This document shows positions 63,608-64,000 of a stretch of 64,000 nucleotides of DNA, piece by piece. The stretch lies in contig DATNIM010000021.1 of NCBI GenBank assembly GCA_035604455.1, positions 1 through 64,000 on the forward strand, written 5' to 3'. The translations under genes and the position numbers were made by a program. The DNA comes from AG25 sp035604455. Lineage in GTDB: Bacteria; Gemmatimonadota; Gemmatimonadetes; Gemmatimonadales; GWC2-71-9. Numbering within the stretch: the stretch's first letter is position 1; every line of letters starts with the position of its first letter. Below the pieces are notes generated by a model that did not search any database, was not told the origin of the DNA, and saw only the letters and a list, made by a program, of their open reading frames with translations.

Positions 63608-64000
63608 TTGACGACCGAACGGGATCCCCAAGGGTCTACCCACGCCCTTCAGGAGCTGCCTCCCCTCGTTCGTTCGCTCCTGGCACCGGCCGCCTACCCC
63701 GCGGAAGAGCGTCCGATCCGCGTCGAGCTCCTTGAGACCCATGTCTCCTGGTTGTTCTTTGCCGAGTCCCTTGTCTACAAGGTCAAGAAGCCCGTGGATT
63801 TCGGCTTCCTCGATTTCACGACGCTCGAGCGACGCCACTTGTTTTGCGAGGAAGAGCTGCGGCTGAACCGACGCCTCTCTCCGGACGTGTACCTGGCCGT
63901 GGTCCCTATCGCCGAGCGCGAAGGACGCTATGCGGTGCAAGGCCCGGGGAGCGTCGTCGAGTACGCCGTCAAGATGCGCCGCCTCCCGGGCGACCGTTGG
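63608..64000 (+). CDS. Aminoglycoside-phosphotransferase-like/ATPase bifunctional protein, N-terminal part (cut by window edge)
   Basis: 131 codons visible from the TTG at 63608, 14 bp after the permease; no stop before the window edge. LPPLVRSLLAPAAYPAEERP, then ETHVSWLFFAESLVYKVKKP, VDFGFLDFTTLERRHLFCEE, ELRLNRRLSPDVYLAVVPI and EYAVKMRRLPGDRW. This is the N-terminal kinase-like half of the family that ends in a P-loop ATPase domain (Rv2004c-like, a DosR-regulon member in mycobacteria). The P-loop should lie about 350 residues downstream, outside the window. Confidence 0.82.
   Translation, partial: MTTERDPQGSTHALQELPPLVRSLLAPAAYPAEERPIRVELLETHVSWLFFAESLVYKVKKPVDFGFLDFTTLERRHLFCEEELRLNRRLSPDVYLAVVPIAEREGRYAVQGPGSVVEYAVKMRRLPGDRW

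Noticed and set aside
1..64000. CRISPR array, insertion sequence, prophage or integron
   Set aside because: No regularly spaced repeats, transposase, integrase or phage genes seen. The only tandem repeat (33981-34080) is coding.
1..64000. tRNA, rRNA, tmRNA or known riboswitch
   Set aside because: I saw no TTCGA-type tRNA arms with acceptor pairing and no thiamine box before thiE, which has no leader. A covariance-model scan would be decisive; a hit would overturn this.

Overview
The window is a dense, very GC-rich stretch (about two thirds G+C by eye) of a bacterial chromosome. Many starts are GTG or TTG, and many neighbouring genes overlap by 4 bp (ATGA/GTGA). The cell is Gram-negative in type: there is an Omp85-like barrel, a second outer-membrane barrel, a lipid/glycan ABC exporter and DUF4390/NtrYX genes. 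A PorX-like response regulator, a patatin-ferredoxin fusion and many short exported proteins suggest an uncultured soil or sediment lineage, most probably Gemmatimonadota or a close relative. That placement is an inference from gene content; I see no rRNA or tRNA gene.

Layout. 1-6.1 kb (minus): an operon running from a GT9 relic and a DnaB-like ATPase through yebC, ruvC, ruvA, a 54-residue zinc ribbon, ruvB and queA to tgt, which is cut by the window edge. 6.2-15.5 kb: a PorX/PglZ response regulator, an ABC exporter, five glycosyltransferases and a methyltransferase, i.e. a surface glycan module. 15.5-26.8 kb: patatin-ferredoxin, class V aminotransferase, tyrS, PBP1A, an amidohydrolase, argR, argG and argH behind a promoter with a likely ARG box, then HNH and PCYCGC proteins. 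26.8-31.7 kb (minus): an envelope operon of NtrY-like kinase, NtrX-like regulator, Omp85-like barrel and DUF4390. 31.8-45.6 kb: yjbQ, an NYN/OST-HTH/RGG protein, an alkyladenine glycosylase, an outer-membrane barrel, a CDF transporter, an rRNA methyltransferase, aroH, thiE, mltG, ruvX, rho, a site-2 protease and a two-gene unit ending in a stand-alone histidine-kinase dimerisation domain. 45.6-52.4 kb: an RDD-SpoIIM fusion opposite a membrane protein, DUF4129, DUF4350, MoxR and DUF58.

52.4-64.0 kb is the most coherent accessory region. It holds a potassium-channel-like protein, BON and CBS proteins, a phosphoribosyltransferase, a PRPP synthetase, a hydrolase fold that has lost its catalytic residues, an HPF-cold-shock fusion, an eRF1-like protein and, at the right edge, an aminoglycoside-phosphotransferase-like/ATPase protein. 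These families recur together in hypoxia and dormancy regulons (mycobacterial DosR set, Burkholderia low-oxygen locus). I read the region as a ribosome-hibernation and nucleotide-salvage stress island, with several unexplained DNA dyads in its control regions. A NUDIX hydrolase and a DrrAB-type exporter sit inside it.

Across the window four convergent gene pairs share one CTAG as both stop codons, and aroH and thiE have start codons that overlap head to head. I see no CRISPR array, insertion sequence or prophage.
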